A DNA stretch of 49,211 bases, taken from NCBI RefSeq assembly GCF_014648555.1, contig NZ_BMRI01000029.1, positions 1-49,211 on the forward strand, given 5' to 3'. The position numbers were made by a program, and so were the translations under genes. The stretch is from Kitasatospora griseola. Its GTDB lineage: Bacteria > Actinomycetota > Actinomycetes > Streptomycetales > Streptomycetaceae. The notes under the pieces were generated by a model. The model was not told the origin of the DNA, made no database searches, and was given only the letters and a program-made list of their open reading frames with translations. Below, in pieces: positions 32,455 to 40,452 of this stretch (the first letter of the stretch is position 1; every line of letters begins with the position of its first letter).

Positions 32455-32715
32455 TCAGGATGCGGCGCCGCGGCCGGGGCGCAGCAGCGCCAGGCCGACC
32501 CGGGCGAGCAGCAGCACCCCGGTGGCCAGGCAGCCCGCCACCGCCATCACCCAGGCGGGGCCGTCGCTCTCCGGGACCAGCACCGCGACCAGGATGCCGA
32601 GCACCACGCAGCCCACGCCGACCAGGGACAGCAGCAACTGGTGGCGGCGCAGGGCGCAGCCGCCGAACACGGTGGACCAGCGCGTAGCGGCGCGGTCACT
32701 GGGGGTGTCTGCCAT
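32455..32715 (-). CDS. Small two-helix membrane protein, 86 aa
   Basis: ATG 32715 with GGAGG 4-8 nt upstream. Polar N-terminus (MADTPSDRAATRWSTVFGGCALRRHQ) followed by two membrane helices: LLLSLVGVGCVVLGILVAVLV (about 27-47) and VMAVAGCLATGVLLLARVGLALL (about 56-78). No family recognised. Its position at the head of the surface-glycan operon suggests, but does not prove, a role at the membrane in that pathway. Confidence 0.7.
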   Translation of the reverse strand: MADTPSDRAATRWSTVFGGCALRRHQLLLSLVGVGCVVLGILVAVLVPESDGPAWVMAVAGCLATGVLLLARVGLALLRPGRGAAS

Positions 32716-33148
32716 GCCCTCCACGGTAACCCGGCCCCCGAGGGCGGGCCACGGACCTTCGGCACTGGTCGGCGGCGCCGCGATGCGCTCCGACGTCGCC
32801 CGGGCCGCCACCCGAACCGTGCCCCGGCTGCCCTGCGGGCTGTCCGTCGCCGTGCTCCGGCCGACCTTCCCGACCGGTGTCCGGACCGTGCCTGATCACC
32901 GTTCGGACGATTCCGGACGGCCGTTCGGAGGTCCCCGCGAAATCTCGCCGTCCGCCGTACAACCATCCCGCCATGTCGATGGTCTCCACTACATTGAGCG
33001 ATCCAGGAGCCGTCCGACGAGCGGGATTGGGAGTACCCGCCGCGGGCTAGATCACTCGGGAGCGGAGCCGCCGTTCCCGGGGTCGGAGGCCGGGCTCCGC
33101 CTGCCGACGGGACCGCCACGCCGCATGCCGGCGACCGAGGGGGGAACC
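32716..33148. other. 433-bp divergent intergenic region
   Basis: Separates the small membrane protein gene from the second deacetylase. It should hold two divergent promoters. A less GC-rich patch (about 32940-33005, TACAACCATCCC... CACTACATTGAGCGATCC) is the likeliest site, but no confident -35/-10 pair or palindrome was identified. The deacetylase frame is open through most of it without protein-like sequence. Confidence 0.45.
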
Positions 33149-34150
33149 GTGTCGTACGCCACCACCGCCGCCGCCGTCTGCGCCCCGCCCCAACCTGCCG
33201 CCGTGCCCGCCGCCGCGCCCGCCCGCGCGTCGGAACAGCCCCGGGACCGCAGCAGCTGGCTTCGGTTCAGCCCGGCCCAGCCGCTGTTCCGGGCCCGGGC
33301 CGCGCAGCGGCTGGCCGTGCTCGCCTATCACGGCATCACCGATCCACGCTCGTTCGGCGCCCAGCTCGACCGGCTCCGACGCCTGGCCACCCCGGTGTCG
33401 GTGCAGGACGTGGAGCGTTCCCTGGCCGAGGGCCGGCCGCTGCCGCCGCGCTCGGTCCTGGTGACCTTCGACGACCCGGACCGCACCGTGCTGCGGCACG
33501 CGCTGCCGGAGCTGGTGGCGCGCCGGATCCCGGCGGCCGCGTTCGTGATCGCCGAGGTGATCGGCACCGAGCAGCCGTTCTGGTGGCACGAGGCGGCGTT
33601 CCTCGCCCGGCACGGCGGCCGGGCCCGGCTGCTGCCCACCGGCGGCGACCCGGCGCGGGTGCTGGCACTGCTCAAGGCGCTGCCGGACCCGGACCGCCGC
33701 CGCAGCCTCGCCGAGCTGCGGGTCTCCGCGTCGCGTCGCCCGCCGGCCCAGGAGCAGCTGCGCCCGGAGGACCTGCGGGCGCTGCGCGAGGCCGACGTCA
33801 CGGTGGGCAACCACACCCTGGGGCACCCGTCGCTCCGGCGCTGCGACGCGGCGACGGTGCAGGCCGAGATCGCGGGCGCGCACCTGGCGCTGACCCGCTG
33901 GCTCGGCGAGACCCCGTCGGCGTTCGCCTACCCGGACGGCGGGTTCGACGAGCGGGCCGACACGGTGCTGCGCCAGCTCGGCTACCGGCTGGGCTTCCTC
34001 TCCGACCACCGCCTGGGCCCCCGACTGCCCGCCCACCCGCTGCGGATCAGCCGCCTGCAGGTGGACTCCACCACCTCGACCCGGCGGTTCGACACCATCC
34101 TGTCGGGCCTGGAGCCGGCGGTTCAGCGCCTGCTCGGCGCCCAGGCGTAA
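33149..34150 (+). CDS. Polysaccharide deacetylase-like protein, 333 aa
   Basis: GTG 33149 preceded by GAGGGGGGAACC; the upstream open frame is non-coding in character. After an Ala/Pro-rich N-terminus (1-35), the NodB-type core reads LAVLAYHGIT (55-64), VLVTFDDPDR (103-112) and VGNHTLGHPSLRR (219-231), with metal His222 and His226, then FAYPDGGFDERAD. The usual TFDDG is TFDDP here, so the loop after the metal Asp differs while the Asp pair is kept. No signal peptide is evident. It is divergent from the operon containing the other deacetylase and may modify the same polymer. Confidence 0.85.
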   Translation: MSYATTAAAVCAPPQPAAVPAAAPARASEQPRDRSSWLRFSPAQPLFRARAAQRLAVLAYHGITDPRSFGAQLDRLRRLATPVSVQDVERSLAEGRPLPPRSVLVTFDDPDRTVLRHALPELVARRIPAAAFVIAEVIGTEQPFWWHEAAFLARHGGRARLLPTGGDPARVLALLKALPDPDRRRSLAELRVSASRRPPAQEQLRPEDLRALREADVTVGNHTLGHPSLRRCDAATVQAEIAGAHLALTRWLGETPSAFAYPDGGFDERADTVLRQLGYRLGFLSDHRLGPRLPAHPLRISRLQVDSTTSTRRFDTILSGLEPAVQRLLGAQA

Positions 34151-34320
34151 CGGTTCGCCGAGGCGTAACGATTCGCCGCGCTGTGACAGCCCGCCCGGCC
34201 GTCACGGTCGGCCGGTTCCTCCTCGCCGTGCGCATGCGGCCCGTGGGCGCTCGACGTGAACGGCGTCGCGGCCCGCGCCCGCGCTCGGCGTCCCGTCACG
34301 CGGCGGCGGTCGTCGTCCCG

Positions 34321-35535
34321 TCACGCGGCGGCGGTCGGCCGGATGTTCCGCATCCGGCCGACCGCGTAGACGCAGCCGGCCAGCGCGAGGTCGGACAGCA
34401 GCATGAAGCCGATCGAGTAGCTGCCCTTGGCGCTGTAGATGGCGCCCATGACCAGCGGCGGGACGAAGCCGCCGAGGCCGCCGATCGCGCCGACGATGCC
34501 GGTGACGGACCCGACCTGGGCGACCGGGGTGACCTGCGAGACCAGCGCGAACACCGAGCCGCTGGTGGTGCCGAGGCCCGCGGCCATCAGCAGGAAGGCG
34601 ATCGTCCCGACCGGGTCGAGCGCGGGGTCGAAGGCCTGCACGACGGCGAAGAGCGCGGTCAGCGCGAGCGCCCAGCCGGTGACCACGGCCGGGTGGACGC
34701 GGTCCGACAGCCAGCCGCCGAACGGCCGGAACACCACGGTGACCAGCGCGAAGCCGGCCGCCTTGGTGCCCGCGTCGGTCGCCGACAGGTGGTACCAGGT
34801 CTTCAGGTACGTCGGCAGGTAGACGCCGAACGCGACGATGCCGCCGAAGCCGATCGCGTACAGCGCGGACAGCTCCCAGGTGACCCGCAGCCGCCCCGCC
34901 CGCCCCAGCCGGGTGGCCAGCGAGGCGGTGGGCACGGCCCGGTCCGGGCGGTCGCGCAGCAGCAGCGCCGCGAGCACGGTGTACCCGGCGAGCGCGCCGG
35001 CCATCACCAGGAACGGCAGGTCGTGACCGTGCTTCCACAGCCGCGGCGTGAAGTAGCCGGACAGCGCGACGCCGCCCATGCCCATCCCGAACACGCCGAG
35101 GCCCAGGCCCCGCTTGTGCGCCGGGAACCAGGAGTTCACCAGCGGCACCCCGATCGCGAACGTCGTGCCGCCCAGCCCGAGGAAGAACCCGACCGCCAGC
35201 AGCGCCCCGTACGACTCGCGGGCCGGGATGATCAGCAGCACCGGGACGATGGTCAGCGCCGAGATCAGCGGGAACATCAGCCGGGCCCCGTACCGGTCGG
35301 TCAGCGCGCCGACCGGGACCCGCCCCAGCGAACCGACGATCACCGGGACGGCGACCAGGAACGACTGCGCGAACGACGACATGTGCAGCGTCTTGTCGAA
35401 CTCGCCCGCCAGCGGGGCGATCAGGTTCCACGCCCAGAACGTCAGCGCGAAGCCGAGCGTCGCGACCACCAGGTTGGTGTACGCCGCCCCCGACACCCGC
35501 CCGTCCGGCCCGTTCGACGTCGTCCGCTCTCCCAT
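34321..35535 (-). CDS. NarK-type nitrate/nitrite MFS transporter, 404 aa
   Basis: Twelve-helix transporter of the nitrate/nitrite porter family. Seen: LGFALTFWAWNLIAPLAGEF (about 22-41), GSLGRVPVGALTDRYGARLMFPL (motif A region, about 68-90) and GGTTFAIGVPLVNSWFPAHKRGLGLGVFGMGMGGVALSGYFTP (about 123-166), the latter containing the first Gly-rich nitrate signature, with GIVGAIGGLGGFVPPLVMG its second. Both signature helices look complete. ATG 35535 is chosen over an upstream in-frame ATG in Arg/Cys-rich sequence. No nitrate reductase genes are adjacent. Confidence 0.88.
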   Translation of the reverse strand: MGERTTSNGPDGRVSGAAYTNLVVATLGFALTFWAWNLIAPLAGEFDKTLHMSSFAQSFLVAVPVIVGSLGRVPVGALTDRYGARLMFPLISALTIVPVLLIIPARESYGALLAVGFFLGLGGTTFAIGVPLVNSWFPAHKRGLGLGVFGMGMGGVALSGYFTPRLWKHGHDLPFLVMAGALAGYTVLAALLLRDRPDRAVPTASLATRLGRAGRLRVTWELSALYAIGFGGIVAFGVYLPTYLKTWYHLSATDAGTKAAGFALVTVVFRPFGGWLSDRVHPAVVTGWALALTALFAVVQAFDPALDPVGTIAFLLMAAGLGTTSGSVFALVSQVTPVAQVGSVTGIVGAIGGLGGFVPPLVMGAIYSAKGSYSIGFMLLSDLALAGCVYAVGRMRNIRPTAAA

Positions 35536-35653
35536 GGGGCCCAAGCGTGGGCACCTGCCGGACCCGCCGCACCCAACCCGGCCGCACCACCGCCGCACAT
35601 CAGCCGGACGGAGCAGGCGGCCGGGGCGACGGCCGGGGGCCGGGGGCCGGGCC

Positions 35654-36175
35654 TCAGGACACGGCGGGCGCCGCGGCCCGGGTGGCGGGCACAGCAGTCG
35701 GGGCGGCGGTCGCGCGAATCTGGGCGGCGTGGCCGGGCAGTTCGGTGGCGGCCAGCCCGTCGAGCAGGTCGAGGATCGCCAGCGGGCCCTCGAACACCGG
35801 TCGGCCGTGCGAGAGCAGCAGGGTCGGCAGCGCGGTGTGCAGCTCCTCCGTCCCGAGCGACGCCGCGAGCGCGCACAGCGCCTCGGCCTGCGCGGCGATC
35901 CGGCGGCGCAGCTGCGGGCCGCCGCCGGTGCGGTCGATCACCCGCCCGATCGTCCAGCTGTCCTGGGAGATCCGGTTGTCGAAGGTGGCGGGCGAGCCGG
36001 CCGCGACGGCGGCCACCGCCGCCAGGGTGCCGGCCGTGACCGACCCGACATGGGCCAGCACCTGTTCGGCGTCCCACTCGCCGGGCGGGACGGCGGCCGG
36101 CTCGGCACCGGCCGCCTCCTCGGCGGCGGCGATCACGTCCTGGTACGCGCGGTGGAGTGCGGCGGTGTCGTACAT
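35654..36175 (-). CDS. DinB/maleylpyruvate-isomerase-like four-helix protein, 173 aa
   Basis: Starts MYDTAALHRAYQDVIAAAEEA (ATG 36175); the longer frame upstream consists of 9-bp repeat sequence. Features of the DinB_2/mycothiol-dependent family: WDAEQVLAHVGSVTAGTLAAV (about 34-54), with a His in helix 2 that commonly binds metal, and repeated amphipathic helices. The last part (LLLSHGRPVFEGPLAILDLLDGLAATELPGHAAQI) keeps a further two His residues. These proteins use mycothiol or other thiols, or are of unknown function. Confidence 0.65.
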   Translation of the reverse strand: MYDTAALHRAYQDVIAAAEEAAGAEPAAVPPGEWDAEQVLAHVGSVTAGTLAAVAAVAAGSPATFDNRISQDSWTIGRVIDRTGGGPQLRRRIAAQAEALCALAASLGTEELHTALPTLLLSHGRPVFEGPLAILDLLDGLAATELPGHAAQIRATAAPTAVPATRAAAPAVS

Positions 36176-36242
36176 CCGTGGTGCCCTTCTGCTGCGGCGG
36201 CGCGCTCGGGGGCGCCGCGTCGGGTGCATGGGGTGCTTCGAC

Positions 36243-36296
36243 GTGCGTGGGGTGCGTGGGGTGTGTGGGGCCTGTGAGGTCCGTGGGGCCCGTGGG
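36243..36296. repeat. Six degenerate 9-bp repeats (GTGCGTGGG type)
   Basis: Tandem units GTGCGTGGG, GTGCGTGGG, GTGTGTGGG, GCCTGTGAG, GTCCGTGGG and GCCCGTGGG fill 36243-36296, between the DinB-like gene start and the stop of the ArsR-SRPBCC gene. The complement (CCCACG-rich) resembles the 9-bp repeat at 11138-11182. Confidence 0.7.
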
Positions 36297-36300
36297 TGCG

Positions 36301-37137
36301 TCAGTCGGCGCGAGTCTCGGTGGGGGCCATCTCCCACGGGGCCTGCGGCAGGGTCTCCCCGGTCTCCAGCAGCGACTTCAGGTTGGCCAGGACGGCCGGC
36401 CAGCCGTGCGAGATCGCCTGCAGCGCGGTGCGGTCGCGGAGCTTCTCATGGGTGACGGTCAGCCGGACGATGTCCTCGTGCGGCTCGACCAGGAAGGTGA
36501 CGGTGGCCGCCTCTTCGAGGCCGGACAGGTCCGGCCGGTCCTCGAAGGTGAGCACCAGGCGGGTCGGCGGCTCGGCCACCAGCACCCGGCCGGTGACGTC
36601 GACCTTGCCGGAGCCGTCGGTGCGACGGTGCTCCCAGGTGGATCCGGCCTGCCAGTCGGAGACGTTGGCGTGGCCCCAGTAGCGGGCCGTCAGCTCGGCG
36701 TCGGTGAGCGCCTTCCACACCTGTTCCGGGGTGGCCCGGATGTAGGTGGCGTACACGTAGGTCGGGACAGTACCGGTCTCGGATGCGCTGTTCATGGCGT
36801 TCTCCTGCTCTGCCTGTCGTTTGATCGCGCCGAGGACGGCCAGCCGGGGCCGGTCGAAGTCGGCGATCCACCGCTGCTCGATCTCGTGGATCGGCCCGGG
36901 GTTGAGGTAGTGGAGCCGCTCCCGCCCCCGGCGGACCACGGTGACCAGTCGCGCCGCGACCAACAGGTCCAGGTGCTGGGTCACCGACTGCCGGGCCATC
37001 GCCACCTCCTCGCACAGCTCCCGCAGCGTCTGCCCGTCCCGCACCCGCAGCCGGTCGAGCAACGCCCGCCGCGTCGGGTCGGCGAGGGCCTTGAACACCG
37101 CGTCCATCGGGGCGGTGGGGATCGGTTCTGGACTCAC
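36301..37137 (-). CDS. ArsR regulator fused to SRPBCC (AHSA1) domain, 278 aa
   Basis: Residues 1-110 form an ArsR-type winged helix (MDAVFKALADPTRRALLDRLRVRDGQTLRELCEEVAMARQSVTQHLDLLVAARLV, then VVRRGRERLHYLNPGPI), and residues about 120-275 an AHSA1/SRPBCC lipid-cavity domain (VYATYIRATPEQVWKALTDAELTARYWG...VLTFEDRPDLSGLEEAATVTFLVEPHEDIVRLTVTHE). The two are usually separate adjacent genes; here one frame covers both with no stop. A Met (residue 114) in the linker could allow separate translation of the second domain. GTG 37137 or ATG 37107 is the start. The palindrome at 37149-37164 is probably its own operator. Confidence 0.9.
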   Translation of the reverse strand: MSPEPIPTAPMDAVFKALADPTRRALLDRLRVRDGQTLRELCEEVAMARQSVTQHLDLLVAARLVTVVRRGRERLHYLNPGPIHEIEQRWIADFDRPRLAVLGAIKRQAEQENAMNSASETGTVPTYVYATYIRATPEQVWKALTDAELTARYWGHANVSDWQAGSTWEHRRTDGSGKVDVTGRVLVAEPPTRLVLTFEDRPDLSGLEEAATVTFLVEPHEDIVRLTVTHEKLRDRTALQAISHGWPAVLANLKSLLETGETLPQAPWEMAPTETRAD

Positions 37138-37148
37138 CCCTCCATCAT

Positions 37149-37164
37149 GCAGGCATTTGCCTGC
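37149..37164. promoter_or_regulatory. Palindromic operator of the ArsR-SRPBCC gene
   Basis: GCAGGCA (37149-37155) and TGCCTGC (37158-37164) form a perfect inverted repeat around TT, 12 nt upstream of the GTG start. On the minus strand it lies inside the spacer between a possible -35 TTGCGA and a -10-like CATGAT, where a repressor would block RNA polymerase. Confidence 0.7.
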
Positions 37165-37362
37165 CTATCGCAACGCGAGCGGTGGGAGGCACCGGCGAAC
37201 CCCGGCCGCACGCGTCGATCCGGTCGAACGCGGCCCGTCCGGGCGGCGTCCGGGCAGGGCGTTCGGGCAGGGCGTTCGGACCCGTTCGGCCAGGGCTGCG
37301 GTGCAGGTGGCCCCATCGGCCGGACAGGGGTGTGCGACGGCCAAGAGGTAGAGTCGTTGCTC

Positions 37363-38121
37363 GTGAAGATCGCCCTCGTGGACTCCGGAATCGGACTGCT
37401 CGCCGCCACCGCCGCGCTGCGCCGCCTGCGGCCGGACGCGGACCTGGTCATCTCCTGCGACCCCGACGGCATGCCGTGGGGACCGCGCACCCCCGAGGAC
37501 ATCACCGAGCACGCCCTCGCCTGCGCCCGGGCCGCGGCCGCGCTCGAACCCGATGCGCTGGTGGTCGCCTGCAACACCGCCTCCGTGCACGCGCTCGCCC
37601 GGCTCCGCGCCGAGTTCGAGCCCGACCTGCCGGTGATCGGCACCGTCCCCGCGATCAAGCCTGCCACCGCGGCGGGCGGCGTCGTCGCCATCTGGGCCAC
37701 CCCCGCCACCACCGGCAGCGACTACCAGCGCGGCCTGATCGCCGAGTTCGGCGCCGGTGCCGCCGAGGTCCACGAGGTCGCCTGCCCCGGCCTGGCCGAA
37801 GCCGTCGAACACGCCGACGAGGACGCCGTCGCCGCCGCCATCGCCTACGCCGCGGCCCGCACCCCCGCCTCCACCACCGACGTCGTCCTCGGCTGCACCC
37901 ACTACGAACTCGTCGACGACCGCATCGCCTCGGCGCTGTCCGTCCCCGCCCGCTTCCACGGCTCCGCCGACGCCGTCGCCGCCCAGGCCCTCCGCCGCAT
38001 CACCTCCACCACCGCCGGCGCCGGCACCCTCACCGTCCTCCACTCCGGCCGCCCCGCCGCCCTCCAGACGGCGGCCCTCAACTACCCCCAGGGCGAGATC
38101 CTGATCGGCGCAAGGGTCTGA
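37363..38121 (+). CDS. Glutamate/aspartate racemase family protein (MurI-like), 252 aa
   Basis: Two-cysteine racemase of the MurI family: DSGIG (7-11), CDPDGMPWGPRT (42-53), Cys70 in VACNTAS and Cys178 in LGCTHYEL with His180. All catalytic positions are present, although PYG is PWG. The usual role is supply of D-glutamate for peptidoglycan, in the cytoplasm. It is slightly shorter than typical MurI (about 265 aa), and a Streptomyces genome normally has its main murI elsewhere, so this may be a paralogue. GTG 37363 is chosen; GGTAGAG lies 13 nt upstream. Confidence 0.85.
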   Translation: MKIALVDSGIGLLAATAALRRLRPDADLVISCDPDGMPWGPRTPEDITEHALACARAAAALEPDALVVACNTASVHALARLRAEFEPDLPVIGTVPAIKPATAAGGVVAIWATPATTGSDYQRGLIAEFGAGAAEVHEVACPGLAEAVEHADEDAVAAAIAYAAARTPASTTDVVLGCTHYELVDDRIASALSVPARFHGSADAVAAQALRRITSTTAGAGTLTVLHSGRPAALQTAALNYPQGEILIGARV

Positions 38122-38436
38122 CCGTCCGGCCGGCCCGAGCGGCCACCGGTGACGCCTCGGTGTCGTCGCAGCGCGAGTAGACCGAATCTGCCCCCCTGGC
38201 AGCCCGCACCACGCCTCGCCCCCGGACCCTTGCCCTCCCGCCCCAACGGGCGGCCGCCCGTCGTGCCCCGACGCCGGCGCCGCACCGGGCGGGGCTGCGG
38301 CCCACCCCTCCAACCCCCTCCCTGCCACACCCTCACACCCCCGACCCCTGCCCTCTCGCCCCAACCGATCGTGCCTCCGGGCGGCAGCCCGTCGCGCCTC
38401 GGCGTCCGCGCACTGTCCGTGGGGCAGACTGCCGGG
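38122..38436. other. 315-bp C-rich gene-free region
   Basis: Between the racemase and the HpnB-like gene. Plus-strand sequence is long runs of C. A direct repeat of about 28 bp (CC..GACCC.TGCCCTC.CGCC core) lies at about 38218-38246 and 38337-38364, each followed by a GGGCGGC.GCCCGTCG element that can fold on itself. No gene is supported. Confidence 0.5.
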
Positions 38437-39618
38437 GTGACCGTGCTGTGGTGGGTGTCGGTGGTGGCGCTGGCGGTGTGGGTGTGGCTGGCGGCGTGTC
38501 ACGGCGGGTTCTGGCGGACCGATCAGCGGTTGCCGCGCGGAGGTGCGGAGCCGTCGCGGTGGCCGGACGTGGTGGCGGTGGTGCCGGCCCGTGACGAGGC
38601 CGGCGTACTGCCCCTCTCCCTCCCGTCCCTGCTCGCCCAGCAGTACCCGGGCCGGGCCAGGGTCGTCCTGGTGGACGATCACAGCACGGACGGGACCGCC
38701 GAGCTTGCGAGAGAACTCGCGGCCGCGTCCGATCTGGAGCTGGAGGTGACCACTCCCCCGCCTCTCCCCGAGGGCTGGACGGGCAAGTTGTGGGCACTGC
38801 GGCACGGCGTCGAACGCGCCGGCGACACCGAGTGGCTGCTGCTGACGGACGCGGACATCGCGCACCGGCCCGGTTCGCTGCGGGAGCTGGTCGTGGCGGG
38901 CGAGGCGCACGACCTGGACCTGGTCTCCCAGATGGCCCGTCTGCGGGTGGCGTCCGGCTGGGAGCGGCTGATCGTGCCGGCGTTCGTGTACTTCTTCGCC
39001 CAGCTCTACCCGTTCCGCCGCTCCAACCGTCCCTCCTCCCGGACGGCCGCCGCGGCCGGCGGCTGTTCGCTGGTCCGTCGTTGTGCGCTCGAACGGGCGG
39101 GCGGGGTGGCGGCGATCCGCGGCGCGGTGATCGACGACGTGTCACTCGCCCGCGCCGTCAAACGCACCGGCGGACGCACCTGGCTGGGCCTCGCCGACCG
39201 CGTCGACTCCGTCCGGCCCTATCCCGGCCTGGCACCGCTGTGGCGGATGGTCTCCCGCAGCGCCTACGCCCAACTCCGCTACTCCCCACTCCTGTTGCTC
39301 GGCACCGTTCTCGGTCTGACGCTCGTCTACCTGGCACCGCCGATCGCAGCCGTCACCGGCCTGCTGACGGGCGACCGGTGGACCGCCGGTGCCGGACTCG
39401 CCGCCTGGGTGCTGATGGCGGGCACCTTCGCGCCGATGCTGCGCTACTACAGCAGACCGGTGATCGAAGCCTCGCTCCTCCCCTTCACCGCGCTGCTGTA
39501 CCTGCTGATGACGGTCGACTCCGCCGTCCGGCACTGGCGCGGCCGAGGCGCGTCCTGGAAGGGCCGCACCTATCCGACCCCGCAACGCATCGACGACCGA
39601 ACGACCCACCGGGCATAG
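38437..39618 (+). CDS. hpnB: HpnB-like family 2 glycosyltransferase, 393 aa
   Basis: Matches the hopene-associated glycosyltransferase HpnB. N-terminal membrane helix (LWWVSVVALAVWVWLAA), then a GT2 domain: VVAVVPARDEAGVLPLSLPSLLAQQYPGRARVVLVDDHSTDGTAELAREL, PLPEGWTGKLWALRHG, LLLTDADIAHRPGSLREL, LYPFRRSNRPSSRTAAAAGGCSLVRRCALERAGGVAAIRGAVIDDVSLARAVK. C-terminal membrane helices (SPLLLLGTVLGLTLVYLAPPIAAV and two more) follow. These blocks are highly specific to HpnB. Other hopanoid genes (shc, hpnC, hpnD) are not in the window. GTG start (GCCGGGGTGACC). The next gene starts 4 nt after its stop. Confidence 0.9.
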   Translation: MTVLWWVSVVALAVWVWLAACHGGFWRTDQRLPRGGAEPSRWPDVVAVVPARDEAGVLPLSLPSLLAQQYPGRARVVLVDDHSTDGTAELARELAAASDLELEVTTPPPLPEGWTGKLWALRHGVERAGDTEWLLLTDADIAHRPGSLRELVVAGEAHDLDLVSQMARLRVASGWERLIVPAFVYFFAQLYPFRRSNRPSSRTAAAAGGCSLVRRCALERAGGVAAIRGAVIDDVSLARAVKRTGGRTWLGLADRVDSVRPYPGLAPLWRMVSRSAYAQLRYSPLLLLGTVLGLTLVYLAPPIAAVTGLLTGDRWTAGAGLAAWVLMAGTFAPMLRYYSRPVIEASLLPFTALLYLLMTVDSAVRHWRGRGASWKGRTYPTPQRIDDRTTHRA

Positions 39619-39622
39619 TCAC

Positions 39623-40366
39623 ATGATGGAACGCCAGACGATCGGACGAATCGCCCACCGCGACCACCCCGTGGCCGCCCCCCTGTCGGACGAGTCGGTG
39701 CGCCGCCTGCTGGAGCACCAGCTCCGTCGCCGCCCGAACGGACGCCTGCTCGACCTCGGCTGCGGCGAAGCCGCGTGGCTGGTAAGGGCGTTGAGCATGT
39801 ACCCCGACCTGCACGCCATCGGCGTGGACGCCAACCCGGACGCCCTGGAGGACGGCCGCCGAACCGCCGAACGCGCGGGCGTGGCCCGCCGAATCGGCCT
39901 GCACCACACCGACGTACGGGACTTCAGGACGAACGAACCCTTCGACTCCGTCCTCTCGGTCGGCGCGACCTACGCTTTCGGCGGCCTGCTGCCGACCCTC
40001 GAAGCCGTCCGCCCACTCCTCGCCCCGGGCGGCACCCTGCTGCTCGGCGAGTCCTACTGGGACGGCCAACCACCCGACCACGCACGCGAGTTCTTCGGCG
40101 ACGACCTCACCGACCTGGCCGGCGTCCTCACCACCCTCCGCACCGCCGACTGGTGGCCGATCGCCGGACATACCTCCACCCGCGAAGAACTCGACACCTA
40201 CGAATGGTCCTGGACCGGAGCCCTCACCGACTGGGCCCTCGACCAACCTCCCGGCCCCGACCGCGACCAGGCCCTCGACGCCGCCACCCACCACCGCGAC
40301 CAATGGCTCAACGAATACCGCGCCGGCTTCGGCTTCGTCACCCTCCTCCTCCGCCCCGGCGACTGA
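39623..40366 (+). CDS. SAM-dependent methyltransferase, 247 aa
   Basis: Class I methyltransferase: LLDLGCGEAAWLVRAL (about 42-57, SAM-binding motif I), IGVDANPDALEDG (motif II) and FDSVLSVGATYAFGG...PLLAPGGTLLLGE (motifs IV-VI). DREQ-like C-terminus (HHRDQWLNEYRAGFGFVTLLLR) is as in YjhP-type enzymes. ATG 39623 (ATGATG) begins 4 nt after the HpnB-like stop, so it is translationally coupled to it, which raises the question of whether the methyltransferase acts on the same lipid. The substrate is not evident. Confidence 0.85.
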   Translation: MMERQTIGRIAHRDHPVAAPLSDESVRRLLEHQLRRRPNGRLLDLGCGEAAWLVRALSMYPDLHAIGVDANPDALEDGRRTAERAGVARRIGLHHTDVRDFRTNEPFDSVLSVGATYAFGGLLPTLEAVRPLLAPGGTLLLGESYWDGQPPDHAREFFGDDLTDLAGVLTTLRTADWWPIAGHTSTREELDTYEWSWTGALTDWALDQPPGPDRDQALDAATHHRDQWLNEYRAGFGFVTLLLRPGD

Positions 40367-40452
40367 CGGTTCGACGTTCCAGGAAGCCTGCAGTAGACGA
40401 CTTCGGACGGGTCAGCACCCTCAAGCCCGGGCTGTCGCAGGCCGACGCCACA

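Noticed and set aside
33583-36039. 818-codon plus-strand ORF
   Set aside because: Overlaps the deacetylase and runs antisense to the NarK-type gene; sequence is Arg/Asp/Gln/Gly-rich without motifs.
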